From CAYQNU01 sp964419055 (lineage in GTDB: Bacteria; Bacteroidota; Bacteroidia; Flavobacteriales_D; Parvicellaceae), in NCBI GenBank assembly GCA_964419055.1, contig CAYQNU010000040.1:1-15041 (forward strand): a DNA stretch of 15,041 nucleotides, given 5' to 3'. The notes below the pieces were generated by a model. The model had not been told where the DNA came from, searched no databases, and worked only from the letters and a program-made list of their open reading frames with translations. Each line of letters opens with the position of its first letter. The stretch's first letter is position 1. Shown piece by piece: positions 6,656 through 14,822 of the stretch. A program made the position numbers and the translations under genes.

Positions 6656-9169
6656 ATGACTACAATGTTACGCTCAGCTTTTCAATTTGAGCATCAATTA
6701 AAAACCAATAATCCAATTGAAAAATACTTGGTTTGGTTCTTTCTAGTTGTTTACACGGGTGTCAATCTTTATTTTGGTTTTAACGAAGATGCAACCTGGG
6801 ATGACGACTGTCCTACTCGTTATTACAATACATTAAATGCATTTAACGAACCTCATAATTTCATTTCAGTTTGGAATCGTCCTCTTTTTGTGCTCATTTT
6901 CTCACCAATTGTGCATCTGGGTAGAAACAGTATTTTTGTTTCAATGGTTATCCTTACCGCTGTAGCTGCCTATTATCTTTACAGAGGTCTTAAAGTGCAA
7001 GGTATTGCAAATGCCTATATGATTTTACCACTTTTATTGTTCCAAACTTACTTTTTTACAATAAGTAGAAATGCTGAAACTGAACCCATTTCTGTAGCTC
7101 TAATGTGTTTTGGCTTTTATTTCCTAACTAAAAAGAATTGGTTAGCATTTGCCATTATTGGTGGATTGATGCCCCTCGCCAGACTTGAACTTTCTGTATT
7201 ATTATTATTTTGGGGATGGTATTTATTAAAAGAAACTCAATACAAATACATTTTAGTTTTAGGTATTCCTATGGTGATTTGGAATTTAGCTGGTTGGTTA
7301 ATTGAAGGTGATATACTTTATGTAATCAATTCTACTTTAGGTCAAGAAAATGAAACAAATCGATATGGTCACACCACTTTTGGACATTATTTCCAACGTT
7401 ACATCTACGTTGTAGGTCCAATTATCTATCTGTTTTTTATCATCGGACTCATCGATTTAATCAAACGTTTAAAACTGGACTTTTTTATTTTTTGGCAACT
7501 TGTTGCTGGGTTTTTCCTTTATGTTGTTTTCAGTTGGAAACTTAACATGGGAAATGCCGCTGGTTTCTTGAGAAACCTGATTCCTTTGGCACCTCTAACT
7601 GCCTTAGTAGCCCTAGAAGGATTTAACTTTGTTTGGGAATCTTTTGCAGCATTTGCTCGCGGAAGGAAATCAATAACTGAGTTTAATGACGAAATTCTTC
7701 CTGCTAAAACTTTTGATGAATTATCCGATGATGAATACGATAAGTTAAATTCAAAAGCAAAAAAAGCATACGATCAACAATACGACAATTGGGAATCTAA
7801 AGCTGAGAAAATAAAAGAAACCTTTCGTTTAACTAATTTAAAACAAGAGAAAAGAAAAGTACAAAACTTTGTTTTTCTCTTGACATTATTGGCTTTGATA
7901 ATTGGTTCTGTGTATTATTTTCATTCATTCGAAATCAAAAGTCACCACAAATTAACCGAAAACCAAGATTTTACTAATTTATATACAATGTTAGTTGCTT
8001 TAGGTGCCATTGTAGTATGGATGGTCATTACTATAGCAACTAAATTATCTCATTATTTTATGAGTTTCATAGGAATTGTTTTTGGTCTAGGTATGTTAGC
8101 TTTTACGGGATATACTGAACCGCCCAACAATAATATGAGCCCAGAAAGAGAGGTTATGCAAGAAGTTTCAGAACTTTATGTTGACTCTTACCTTAAAGAA
8201 ACGACAACATATGTTAACCATATTTGGTTCTTTTGGGCCACTGATTTGGATAAATACGACACCATTCAATATAAATTAGTTACTAAAGCTAATTTAGAAA
8301 AAGCCCTAATTGGTGATATTTGTATTTATGAAACACACTATTCGCATCGTTTGGCTGGAGATGTGCCTAATAATTATTTTGACAATAGAAAAGATTGGGT
8401 AGAATTATCAAGAAGAATCGCATCGGATAATTCTTTTCAATGCGTAATTTTCCAAAAAACAGATACCGCCTTTAACGAACGTTTGAGCAGAGTTAATAAA
8501 TTCATCTCTGATTATCCAAACGATTATTTAGCCTATTTCAGTAAAGGAAATTTGTACAAATCAATATATAACATTGATTCGTCATTGGTCAATTATAATA
8601 AAGCAATTAGCATTGACACAACTACATTTACGCTATACTACAATAGGGGTTTGATTCATTTCAATGCTAAAAATTATGATTTAGCAATGAAGGATTTCAA
8701 AAAAACATTTGCCCTAAATGAAAAAAATGCTGATGCCTTACATAATATAGGAGCTTGTTTCTCTAATTTGCAACTTCCAGATTCGGCATTAGCCTATTAC
8801 GACAAAGCCATTGTAATAAATCCCAAATACGAAAATGCCTATTTAAACAAAGCTCAAACCTTAATTAACCTAGGCAAAAAAGACGAAGCAATAGCAGTGT
8901 ATGGAAAAGCGCTTTCAGTAAATAACAAAAATGAAGCGGTACATTTAAACAGAGCTCAACTCTATTATGAAAAACAAGATTGGAAAAATTGTATTTTAGA
9001 CCTTACAAATGCATTAAAATTGAATAACAAAAACGCCAATGCTCTTTTAATTAGAGGTATTTGTTATCAAAACATAACTAGTAAGGACTTGGGTTGCCAA
9101 GATTGGGTTGCCAGCGCTTCATTGGGTAATCCACAAGCACAACAATTTTTAATGCAGTATTGTAAATAA
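6656..9169 (+). CDS. multi-pass membrane protein, GT-C glycosyltransferase-like, with C-terminal TPR repeats
   Basis: Large membrane protein of 837 residues. The first segment is about residues 23-42, followed by an acidic loop EDATWDDDCPTRYY (44-57) in the position where GT-C transferases using lipid-linked sugars carry their catalytic acidic motif. Some eight further hydrophobic segments run to about 330. Residues 337-402 are a charged, probably helical stretch (DEYDKLNSKAKKAYDQQYD). Three more membrane segments follow (about 403-423, 442-463, 466-484). A soluble domain (490-620) precedes about six TPR units (623-826), with the TPR spacing of W/Y, G, Y, A and P visible in units such as ALAYYDKAIVINP (711-723). 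The end, CQDWVASASLGNPQAQQFLMQYC, is a typical TPR closer. Function is inferred: possible glycan or lipid sugar transfer with a protein-docking tail. ATG at 6656 is chosen; Met4 is an alternative. Confidence 0.7.
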   Translation: MTTMLRSAFQFEHQLKTNNPIEKYLVWFFLVVYTGVNLYFGFNEDATWDDDCPTRYYNTLNAFNEPHNFISVWNRPLFVLIFSPIVHLGRNSIFVSMVILTAVAAYYLYRGLKVQGIANAYMILPLLLFQTYFFTISRNAETEPISVALMCFGFYFLTKKNWLAFAIIGGLMPLARLELSVLLLFWGWYLLKETQYKYILVLGIPMVIWNLAGWLIEGDILYVINSTLGQENETNRYGHTTFGHYFQRYIYVVGPIIYLFFIIGLIDLIKRLKLDFFIFWQLVAGFFLYVVFSWKLNMGNAAGFLRNLIPLAPLTALVALEGFNFVWESFAAFARGRKSITEFNDEILPAKTFDELSDDEYDKLNSKAKKAYDQQYDNWESKAEKIKETFRLTNLKQEKRKVQNFVFLLTLLALIIGSVYYFHSFEIKSHHKLTENQDFTNLYTMLVALGAIVVWMVITIATKLSHYFMSFIGIVFGLGMLAFTGYTEPPNNNMSPEREVMQEVSELYVDSYLKETTTYVNHIWFFWATDLDKYDTIQYKLVTKANLEKALIGDICIYETHYSHRLAGDVPNNYFDNRKDWVELSRRIASDNSFQCVIFQKTDTAFNERLSRVNKFISDYPNDYLAYFSKGNLYKSIYNIDSSLVNYNKAISIDTTTFTLYYNRGLIHFNAKNYDLAMKDFKKTFALNEKNADALHNIGACFSNLQLPDSALAYYDKAIVINPKYENAYLNKAQTLINLGKKDEAIAVYGKALSVNNKNEAVHLNRAQLYYEKQDWKNCILDLTNALKLNNKNANALLIRGICYQNITSKDLGCQDWVASASLGNPQAQQFLMQYCK

Positions 9170-9404
9170 ACTGTTTTTTCTAAATTACCCTGCAGTGGCT
9201 TTTCCACTTTGAATAGGGATTGTGTGAGATGTGATAAAAAATGAACTTGAATTTGTTTTTTTTATTTGAGAATAGGGGCTTTTATAACTCGGCCAAAGTC
9301 AAAAAGTTAGGCGGTCCAATTTCGTTAACCTATGTTAAAAAAGAAATAAAAAGCAGATTTAACTTTTTATATTAAATTACTTAACTATCTTTGCAGTCTG
9401 AAAT
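9170..9404 (+). other. intergenic region before tRNA-fMet
   Basis: No gene is visible. A small hairpin AGTGG-CTTTT-CCACT (9194-9208) follows the membrane-protein gene but lacks a T-run, so it is a weak terminator at best. The right end contains the tRNA promoter. Confidence 0.5.
9386..9393 (+). promoter_or_regulatory. -7 box for tRNA-fMet
   Basis: TATCTTTG is a perfect TAnnTTTG match 11 bases before the mature tRNA 5' end, giving a start at about 9400 and a very short leader. Confidence 0.7.
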
Positions 9405-9477
<73 letters not shown>

Positions 9478-9486
9478 CTAAATAAG

Positions 9487-9517
9487 AAGGAGAATCATTA
9501 CGGTTCTCCTTTTTTTA
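9487..9517 (+). terminator. terminator of tRNA-fMet
   Basis: AAGGAGAA (9487-9494) pairs with TTCTCCTT (9504-9511), 9-nt loop, followed by a T-run. Confidence 0.9.
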
Positions 9518-9546
9518 TTTTAAAAATAGTACAGACGAGAATTTTA

Positions 9547-9597
9547 TCCCGATTGAGCTATTCTTTGAGTATGCGAATTAGAATAGCCAATACGGGA
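9547..9597. repeat. 18-bp imperfect inverted repeat between the duplicated tRNA tails
   Basis: TCCCGATTGAGCTATTCT (9547-9564) and AGAATAGCCAATACGGGA (9580-9597) pair almost fully, with one single-base bulge on each arm, around a 15-nt loop. CAGAC (9532-9536) and GTCTG (9599-9603) can extend the stem across an asymmetric bulge. The right arm abuts the second tRNA-tail copy. It has no T-run, so it is not a simple terminator. It could be a MITE-like remnant, a structured RNA or a recombination site. Confidence 0.75.
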
Positions 9598-9621
9598 AGT
9601 CTGGCCCCCGCAACTAAATAA
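9598..9621 (+). repeat. direct repeat, copy 2 (orphan tRNA-fMet 3' end)
   Basis: Exact 24-base copy of 9462-9485 at an offset of 136 bp. No tRNA body precedes it: D arm and anticodon arm are absent, so it is not a second tRNA. It is followed by a different terminator from that of copy 1. Confidence 0.9.
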
Positions 9622-9652
9622 AAAAAAGCAATCAAATTGGATTGCATTTTTT
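9622..9652 (+). terminator. second intrinsic terminator after the duplicated tRNA tail
   Basis: GCAATC (9628-9633) and GATTGC (9640-9645) form a stem around AAATTG, flanked by an A-run and ATTTTTT that can lengthen it. It could stop transcription on either strand. Confidence 0.75.
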
Positions 9653-9724
9653 GTTTGTATTCAATAGAGGCAGATGTTTAATTCCTTTTGGCTTTACAAC
9701 AAATAAATTTTAAAAATAAAATTG

Positions 9725-9732
9725 TAAATTTG
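9725..9732 (+). promoter_or_regulatory. -7 box for the orphan secreted protein gene
   Basis: TAAATTTG is a perfect TAnnTTTG match 82 bases before the ATG at 9815, implying a 5' UTR of about 75 nt. No convincing -33 box at standard spacing. Confidence 0.45.
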
Positions 9733-9814
9733 TGTTGGTGTAATGTAAAAGCGAAAAATGTAAAGTGCCTTTCCATTCTTCTCAAAAATTACTAATCATT
9801 GTACTTTATTACCT

Positions 9815-10426
9815 ATGCGAATTATAATATTTACATATCTTTTGTTGATTATTCAACCCTTTATTTCTCAAAGATATGCAAATCTTGTTGATTGTAATAT
9901 GGTTAACGACACAACAAACCCGCATAAAGGAAGATTCATTGACTCTTCCATAGTAGGTAAAGTTCAACTAATTTCTTTTGATTACATTGATTACCTAAAA
10001 TACAATCATAAGTTATTTGAATATCCAAATACACTCAAATTAAAAAAGGGAAATCGAAAAGAGAAAAAAATACGAAATTTCGATTTTAATAAATTAGAAA
10101 TTGACGAAAAACATATAATTGAATTAAAGACGATTAGTGACACAGCATCATTAAATAAACTCTATTCAATTTTTGATTATAAATATTTGACAGAGACATT
10201 CAACACTTTCGGAGGAATGCTTTGCTACTATCCCAGAAATGCTATCGTATTCTATGACAAAAGAGGAAAACTCCTTAGAATATTTGAAATTTGTTTTGAA
10301 TGTGAGCATTACACTGTATATGGCTGTGAATCGGACTGTGTAAAATATATTTGCAAAGACGACTGGAGAGATTTACTTGACCTTTTTGAAATTGAAGGGT
10401 TATCATTTGGAATTACGAAAAAATAA
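9815..10426 (+). CDS. uncharacterised secreted Cys-containing protein
   Basis: I do not recognise a named family. The 203-residue product starts with a signal peptide (MRIIIFTYLLLIIQPFIS, cleavage likely before Gln19). The middle (70-100) is Lys-rich. The C-terminal third is the distinctive part: CYYPRNAIVFYDKRGKLL (137-154), then EICFECEHYTVYGCESDC (158-175), with Cys160, 163, 171, 175 and 180 close together, ending in an acidic helix and LSFGI. This could be a disulfide-stabilised or metal-binding periplasmic domain. The gene stands alone, downstream of the duplicated tRNA tail and convergent with the next unit; it could be cargo of a former insertion, but its base composition does not stand out. 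Start: first ATG after the -7 box, followed by the signal peptide. Confidence 0.7.
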   Translation: MRIIIFTYLLLIIQPFISQRYANLVDCNMVNDTTNPHKGRFIDSSIVGKVQLISFDYIDYLKYNHKLFEYPNTLKLKKGNRKEKKIRNFDFNKLEIDEKHIIELKTISDTASLNKLYSIFDYKYLTETFNTFGGMLCYYPRNAIVFYDKRGKLLRIFEICFECEHYTVYGCESDCVKYICKDDWRDLLDLFEIEGLSFGITKK

Positions 10427-10513
10427 ATTTAACAGGTTAGATAACACCTCAAAAAAGGTTAAATATAACCCATAAAAAATTGTAAATGTTACTTCTAATT
10501 AATCGAAGCCCCT

Positions 10514-10984
10514 CTACTTCCTTACTAAATGTTTTATGGTCTCAAACAATTTACCATCCGTAATTAAAGCTCCTGATTGAACCATTCTAAAAACTTCCTC
10601 AGCTCTGTTGGGTTTATAGGATTTGTTTTTGTACATCAAACTAATCCCTTTTAAATGGATTAAATTTGTATTCAAATCATCATATTTTATTGCCAATAAA
10701 TCAATCTCTTCAGAGTGAATGCTCGCCATTTCAATTTCAGTTTCTGAACATTTAAAAAACATCAATTGTTTAGGTTCCCGATATTCTAGATAAGTAATAT
10801 TATTAAGCGCTTTTTCGATTACCACATCGCTAAATTGATCAATCCAAATATCAACAGCTTCACTATTCTCCTTTTTTAGTTGCTCCCATTCTGAGGCTAT
10901 AATACCATTCACAATTAAAAACTGAATAAACTCCTCCTTAAGGAGTTCCAACTCTTCTATACTTAACCGTCTAAATTTCACCAA
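10514..10984 (-). CDS. uncharacterised helical protein, DUF6495-like
   Basis: A 156-residue soluble, mostly helical protein with no signal peptide. The N-terminus (FRRLSIEELELLKEEFIQFL, then a segment with SEWEQLKKE) and the C-terminal ALITDGKLFETI resemble, from memory, the Bacteroidota-specific DUF6495 family, whose function is unknown. It has no visible catalytic motif. It is last in a minus-strand trio, only 3 bp after the 74-residue gene, so co-transcription is nearly certain. The 87-bp convergent gap beyond it holds only a small GGTTA-AATA-TAACC hairpin (10457-10470). Confidence 0.7.
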   Translation of the reverse strand: MVKFRRLSIEELELLKEEFIQFLIVNGIIASEWEQLKKENSEAVDIWIDQFSDVVIEKALNNITYLEYREPKQLMFFKCSETEIEMASIHSEEIDLLAIKYDDLNTNLIHLKGISLMYKNKSYKPNRAEEVFRMVQSGALITDGKLFETIKHLVRK

Positions 10985-10987
10985 AAT

Positions 10988-11212
10988 TTAAGTTAATTTA
11001 TCTTTCAACACTGCATCAATGACTGACTGTGCTTCCAGCGCTTTTAATAGCTTGTCCCGCTTAATATCTTGTAAGTCTATAATCTCAAGCAATTCTTCAA
11101 AAACATCATGATCAATCTCATTAACACCCAATTTATACAAAAGATGGTCTAATAATTCTTGTCTATTTAGATAAATGGCATCCTTCAAAACTACTATATC
11201 ACTCACTTCCAA
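10988..11212 (-). CDS. small acidic helical protein of unknown function
   Basis: A 74-residue product that I do not recognise. It is acidic, rich in Leu, Asp and Glu, and likely all-helical (EVSDIVVLKDAIYLN, then VFEELLEIIDLQD), without Cys, signal peptide or membrane segment. Tight packing (2 bp after the upstream gene, 3 bp before the downstream gene) and conserved reading direction make it a real gene. It may bind or stabilise the neighbouring 156-residue protein, which is only inference. A toxin-antitoxin pair was considered but no family motif supports it. Confidence 0.65.
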   Translation of the reverse strand: MEVSDIVVLKDAIYLNRQELLDHLLYKLGVNEIDHDVFEELLEIIDLQDIKRDKLLKALEAQSVIDAVLKDKLT

Positions 11213-11214
11213 AA

Positions 11215-11883
11215 TTAATTAAGGGTTGACACTAATTTAAAAACAGTTGTTTCATTAAATCCATCTTGTTTTATAAAATGTTGCATTTCATCAATAGAAG
11301 GCTTAACAATATACGTTTTAATTCCACCAATATATTGAGATTGTAAAGTGCTGAATTGATATACCAAATTCATTTGAGTAGTATGATCAATTGATTTTAT
11401 TTGAATCTCATCACTCTTGCGTTGTATATAAAAATAGCTATATAATTGATTCGACTCTTTTATGCACAGTAAATATCCATCATTTAATTTCATCATTAAA
11501 TCACCCCTCAATTTATTGAAATAACGATCTTCTTGATAATATATCGTGAAAACAGTGTCATTCACCACTTTACAATGCAACCCCTTATTTTTATCTAGGC
11601 CAAACAATTTTTCATCTTTTATTGTAAATCCTTTTTTCTTAGATTCTTTAATAGACATAATTACCGGTGTACCCGATCTAAGATAAATGCTATCTGGAGT
11701 AATAATAAGTTGATTGTACCCATCCGCAGAAACTGTATAATTACCAACCATTTTTTGATCGAAAGTTGCGTGCTTATTGATGGTATCTTCCAAACCAGAG
11801 CCAAAGTATAATGAGGTAGGTTCTGTCTGGCTAAAACAAAAATAAATGTTTAAAGTAAAAAATAAAAGGACAATTTGCTTCAT
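11215..11883 (-). CDS. uncharacterised secreted protein
   Basis: 222 residues with a signal peptide (MKQIVLLFFTLNIYFCFS, cleavage likely before Gln19). No lipobox is placed correctly, so a soluble periplasmic protein is expected. The mature chain is strand-rich with Asn/Tyr/Thr-heavy segments (YTVSADGYNQLIITPDSIYL, 49-68), like many small Bacteroidota exported proteins, but I recognise no family. It is first of the three-gene minus-strand unit. The 62-bp divergent gap to recJ holds near-matches to the -7 box in both directions (TAACTTTA on the minus strand; TAATTTTA on the plus strand). Confidence 0.7.
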   Translation of the reverse strand: MKQIVLLFFTLNIYFCFSQTEPTSLYFGSGLEDTINKHATFDQKMVGNYTVSADGYNQLIITPDSIYLRSGTPVIMSIKESKKKGFTIKDEKLFGLDKNKGLHCKVVNDTVFTIYYQEDRYFNKLRGDLMMKLNDGYLLCIKESNQLYSYFYIQRKSDEIQIKSIDHTTQMNLVYQFSTLQSQYIGGIKTYIVKPSIDEMQHFIKQDGFNETTVFKLVSTLN

Positions 11884-11945
11884 AGTATAAAGTTAAAAAA
11901 TTAATTTTACACCAATACCCTATTTATTTCAAAAAGTTCAAAACG

Positions 11946-13694
11946 ATGATAGAAAACAATTGGATTCTTCCAACTCATGATAAACAAGAACAAAAAAGCA
12001 TTCTTTGCGAACAACTTCAAATCCCACCAGTCATAGCTCATTTATTAGTAAGCAGAGGCATTGAAACATTTGAAGAAGCAAAAGCATTTTTCAGACCTTC
12101 ATTAGATAATTTACACGATCCCTTCCTTATGGAGGATATGCATAAAGCAGTTCTAAGATTAGATGAAGCGTTGACTAACAATCAATCAATATTGGTTTAT
12201 GGTGATTATGATGTGGATGGAACCACATCTGTAGCTCTTATGATGAGTTATTTAACTCAATTTACAGAATTAATCTCACATTATCAACCCGATAGATATG
12301 ATGAAGGATATGGTATATCTGAAAAAGGAATTGAATTTGCCAAAAATCAAAAAATTGACTTGATTATAGCATTAGATTGTGGTATAACAGCAGTTGACAT
12401 GGTTGGTTTAGCAAATAATTACGGCATTGATATGATAATTTGCGATCACCACACTCCAAACGAAATAATACCTGCTGCAATTGCCATACTAAATCCAAAG
12501 AAAAAATCCTGCTCATATCCTTATAAAGAACTTTGCGGTTGTGGAATTGGATTCAAACTTATTCAAGCATGGGCTATTCATAAGTCTCAACCTTTAGATG
12601 CAGTATTCTCTCATCTCGATTTAGTGGCCATAGCAATTGGCGCTGACATTGTACCAATCACTGGTGAAAACAGGATTTTAGCATATTATGGACTCCAAAA
12701 AATAAATACTTCTCCTCGTATAGGGATAAAACTTTTATTAGAATTAAATAGTAAGAAAAAAGTAGATTTTACAATTTCAGATTTGGTTTTTATTATAGCA
12801 CCTAGAATTAATGCTGCTGGAAGAATTGACCATGCTAAATACGCAGTTCATTTGTTATTATGCGACAATTATGAAGATGCAGAAAGAATGAATTCAGAAA
12901 TAAATGAATACAATATTGAACGAAGATCTTTAGATAAATCCATAACTCAAGATGCTCTTAATGAGTTAATTAATAACGACTTTTATAAAAACAGTTATTC
13001 AACAGTGGTGTGGAGTGATAATTACCATAAAGGTGTTGTGGGTATTGTTGCTTCACGATTAATTGAAAAACATTATAAACCCACTATCGTCCTTGCTGTG
13101 GATAATGATATCGCTACAGGCTCGGCTCGTTCAGTTGACGGCTTTGATATTTATGAGGCTATTAATACAAACAGAAACCTTCTTATAAAATTTGGAGGAC
13201 ATAAATATGCCGCAGGTTTAAGTCTTAAAAAAGAAAATTTAGAATTGTTTAGATCTCAATTTGAAGAAACGGTAAAATCTTCTATTTTAGCTAATCAAAG
13301 AGTAAGGAGTATACAAATTGATGCCGAAATTGAAGCGATAGAATTACAAATGACACCAAATAATTCGAATGAAATAAAATTTCCCAAAATATTTCGATTG
13401 ACTGAACAATTTGCTCCTTTTGGACCTCAGAATATGAAACCCGTTTTTTTAATTAGAGGAGTTGTAAATAATGGATATTCAAGAATTGTTGGTGAAACCC
13501 ACCTCAAGACATCACTAGTTTGTCCAAAAAGTAAAACTGTTTTGGAGGGAATTGGTTTTGGTTTATCAGAATATTTTAATTTGGTTTCAAGTAATATTTC
13601 TATCGATATTTGCTTTAATCTGGATGTAAATGATTATTTAGGTGTAAAAAGTCTACAGCTAAAAATTCTAGATATAAAAAAATCAACTAATTAA
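11946..13694 (+). CDS. recJ: single-stranded-DNA-specific exonuclease RecJ
   Basis: 5'-3' exonuclease on single-stranded DNA in recombination repair, mismatch repair and rescue of stalled forks; cytosolic, needs Mn2+/Mg2+. DHH domain: VYGDYDVDGTTS (84-95) with metal-binding aspartates, ALDCGIT (142-148), CDHHTPNE (166-173, the DHH motif), DIVPITGENR (234-243), INAAGRIDHA (288-297). DHHA1 domain: GVVGIVASRLIE (363-374), GSARSVDGFD (392-401), GGHKYAAG (417-424). The C-terminal OB-fold region (about 453-580) has APFGPQNMKPVF (490-501). All key residues are present and 582 residues is normal. It starts a plus-strand run and is followed after 5 bp by pnuC, so the three genes may share a transcript. 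Confidence 0.98.
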   Translation: MIENNWILPTHDKQEQKSILCEQLQIPPVIAHLLVSRGIETFEEAKAFFRPSLDNLHDPFLMEDMHKAVLRLDEALTNNQSILVYGDYDVDGTTSVALMMSYLTQFTELISHYQPDRYDEGYGISEKGIEFAKNQKIDLIIALDCGITAVDMVGLANNYGIDMIICDHHTPNEIIPAAIAILNPKKKSCSYPYKELCGCGIGFKLIQAWAIHKSQPLDAVFSHLDLVAIAIGADIVPITGENRILAYYGLQKINTSPRIGIKLLLELNSKKKVDFTISDLVFIIAPRINAAGRIDHAKYAVHLLLCDNYEDAERMNSEINEYNIERRSLDKSITQDALNELINNDFYKNSYSTVVWSDNYHKGVVGIVASRLIEKHYKPTIVLAVDNDIATGSARSVDGFDIYEAINTNRNLLIKFGGHKYAAGLSLKKENLELFRSQFEETVKSSILANQRVRSIQIDAEIEAIELQMTPNNSNEIKFPKIFRLTEQFAPFGPQNMKPVFLIRGVVNNGYSRIVGETHLKTSLVCPKSKTVLEGIGFGLSEYFNLVSSNISIDICFNLDVNDYLGVKSLQLKILDIKKSTN

Positions 13695-13699
13695 AAACT

Positions 13700-14329
13700 T
13701 TGAAAGAATTACTAAAAACTTTAGAAGAAGGTATACGCTTAACTTCAACATTAGAGTGGGTTGCTGTATTGTCTAATATTATGTATGTTATTCTTATTGC
13801 GAAAGAAAAAATAATTGGTTGGATATTCGGATTTTTAGGAGCTTTAATATATGTATATATCTGCTTTGTTCAAAAATTATATTTAGAATCCTTTCTTCAA
13901 TGTTTTTATGTAATAATGGCTATCATAGGCTTTACTTCATGGATTTCATTTAATCAGAAAAAAACTATTAATAATAATTTAAAGGAATGGAATCTTTCTT
14001 TACATATATATTGGGTTAGTTTGTTATTAGGTTGTGTTTTATTAATTGGATTCATTTTTAGTAATTTCACGAATCAAATAAGCCCTTACATTGATGCATT
14101 TACAACACTATTTAGTTTATTCGCAACATTTTTAGTAATAAATAAAGTAGTCAGTAATTGGCTATATTGGATAATTATAAATATTTTTAGTATATATTTG
14201 TATTTAGATAGAACACTAGTACTCACTGCATTTCTATATTTAATTATGACCATTATAGCTATATACGGATGGAGAACCTGGAGATCGCAATTTATACACA
14301 ATGATCAAAATAGCTACAATAGGTCCTGA
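13700..14329 (+). CDS. pnuC: nicotinamide riboside transporter PnuC
   Basis: Inner-membrane facilitator for nicotinamide riboside, an NAD+ precursor. The 209-residue protein has about seven membrane segments. LEWVAVLSNIMYVILIAKEK (18-37) and KLYLESFLQCFYVIMAIIGF (59-78) match the PnuC start, and NWLYWIIINIFSIYLYLDR (153-171) with the closing GWRTW (190-194) is the conserved WxxxN region that binds the substrate. The start is TTG at 13700, 5 bp after the recJ stop; the first ATG would remove the conserved EW segment, so TTG is preferred. Its 3' end overlaps the kinase gene by 29 bp, making transport and trapping by phosphorylation a single unit. Confidence 0.93.
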   Translation: MKELLKTLEEGIRLTSTLEWVAVLSNIMYVILIAKEKIIGWIFGFLGALIYVYICFVQKLYLESFLQCFYVIMAIIGFTSWISFNQKKTINNNLKEWNLSLHIYWVSLLLGCVLLIGFIFSNFTNQISPYIDAFTTLFSLFATFLVINKVVSNWLYWIIINIFSIYLYLDRTLVLTAFLYLIMTIIAIYGWRTWRSQFIHNDQNSYNRS

Positions 14330-14822
14330 ATCATCAGGAAAAACTACACTTTGTAAAATACTTGCAAAACATTTTAATGGCCTATGGACTCCAGAATATG
14401 CGCGAGACTATTTGACCAATACCAATGGCATTTATAATCTAGACGATTTGGAACTTATGGCTCAAGATCAATTTGACTTATGGCAAGAATTACCAAATCA
14501 GAATATTTGCTTCTTTGATACTGAAATGATAAATTTTAAAATATGGTCACTCGAAAAATATCAAATTTGCTCGAAACTCATTTTAGGCCTTGTTGATGCT
14601 CAACATTTTGATTTATACCTATTATGTAGTCCTGATATTGAATACCATTCAGACAACCTTAGAGAATACCCCCAATTACAAATAAGGCAATACCTTTTTG
14701 AAAGATATAAAAAAGAGTTAGATAATTATGGCTTTAATTATGCCATTATTCAAGGTGATTATTTAAATAGGAAAAAAATTTCCATTTCTATTATTGAATC
14801 AAAATTCAAGCTTAATTCTTGA
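14301..14822 (+). CDS. nicotinamide riboside kinase (NadR C-terminal-domain type, stand-alone)
   Basis: P-loop kinase that would phosphorylate nicotinamide riboside to NMN in NAD+ salvage. The 173-residue protein has Walker A GPESSGKTT (8-16), PEYARDYL (31-38), the FFDTE motif (71-75) expected to bind substrate and Mg2+, and a lid-like PDIEYHSDNLRE (111-122). It corresponds to the C-terminal kinase domain of E. coli NadR, without the N-terminal DNA-binding and NMN adenylyltransferase domains, so a separate enzyme must complete NAD+ synthesis and it should not act as a repressor. It begins inside pnuC (29-bp overlap), which implies translational coupling with the transporter that supplies its substrate. 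Confidence 0.92.
   Translation: MIKIATIGPESSGKTTLCKILAKHFNGLWTPEYARDYLTNTNGIYNLDDLELMAQDQFDLWQELPNQNICFFDTEMINFKIWSLEKYQICSKLILGLVDAQHFDLYLLCSPDIEYHSDNLREYPQLQIRQYLFERYKKELDNYGFNYAIIQGDYLNRKKISISIIESKFKLNS

Noticed and set aside
9540..9625. second (degenerate) tRNA gene
   Set aside because: Only the T-loop to 3'-end portion matches; no D arm, anticodon arm or matching 5' acceptor strand can be built, and the hairpin before it does not fit a cloverleaf.
10514..11212. toxin-antitoxin pair
   Set aside because: Sizes and spacing suggest it, but neither protein shows a known toxin or DNA-binding motif, and a secreted protein heads the same unit.
14086..14301. 71-codon minus-strand open frame
   Set aside because: Antisense to the conserved C-terminal part of pnuC.
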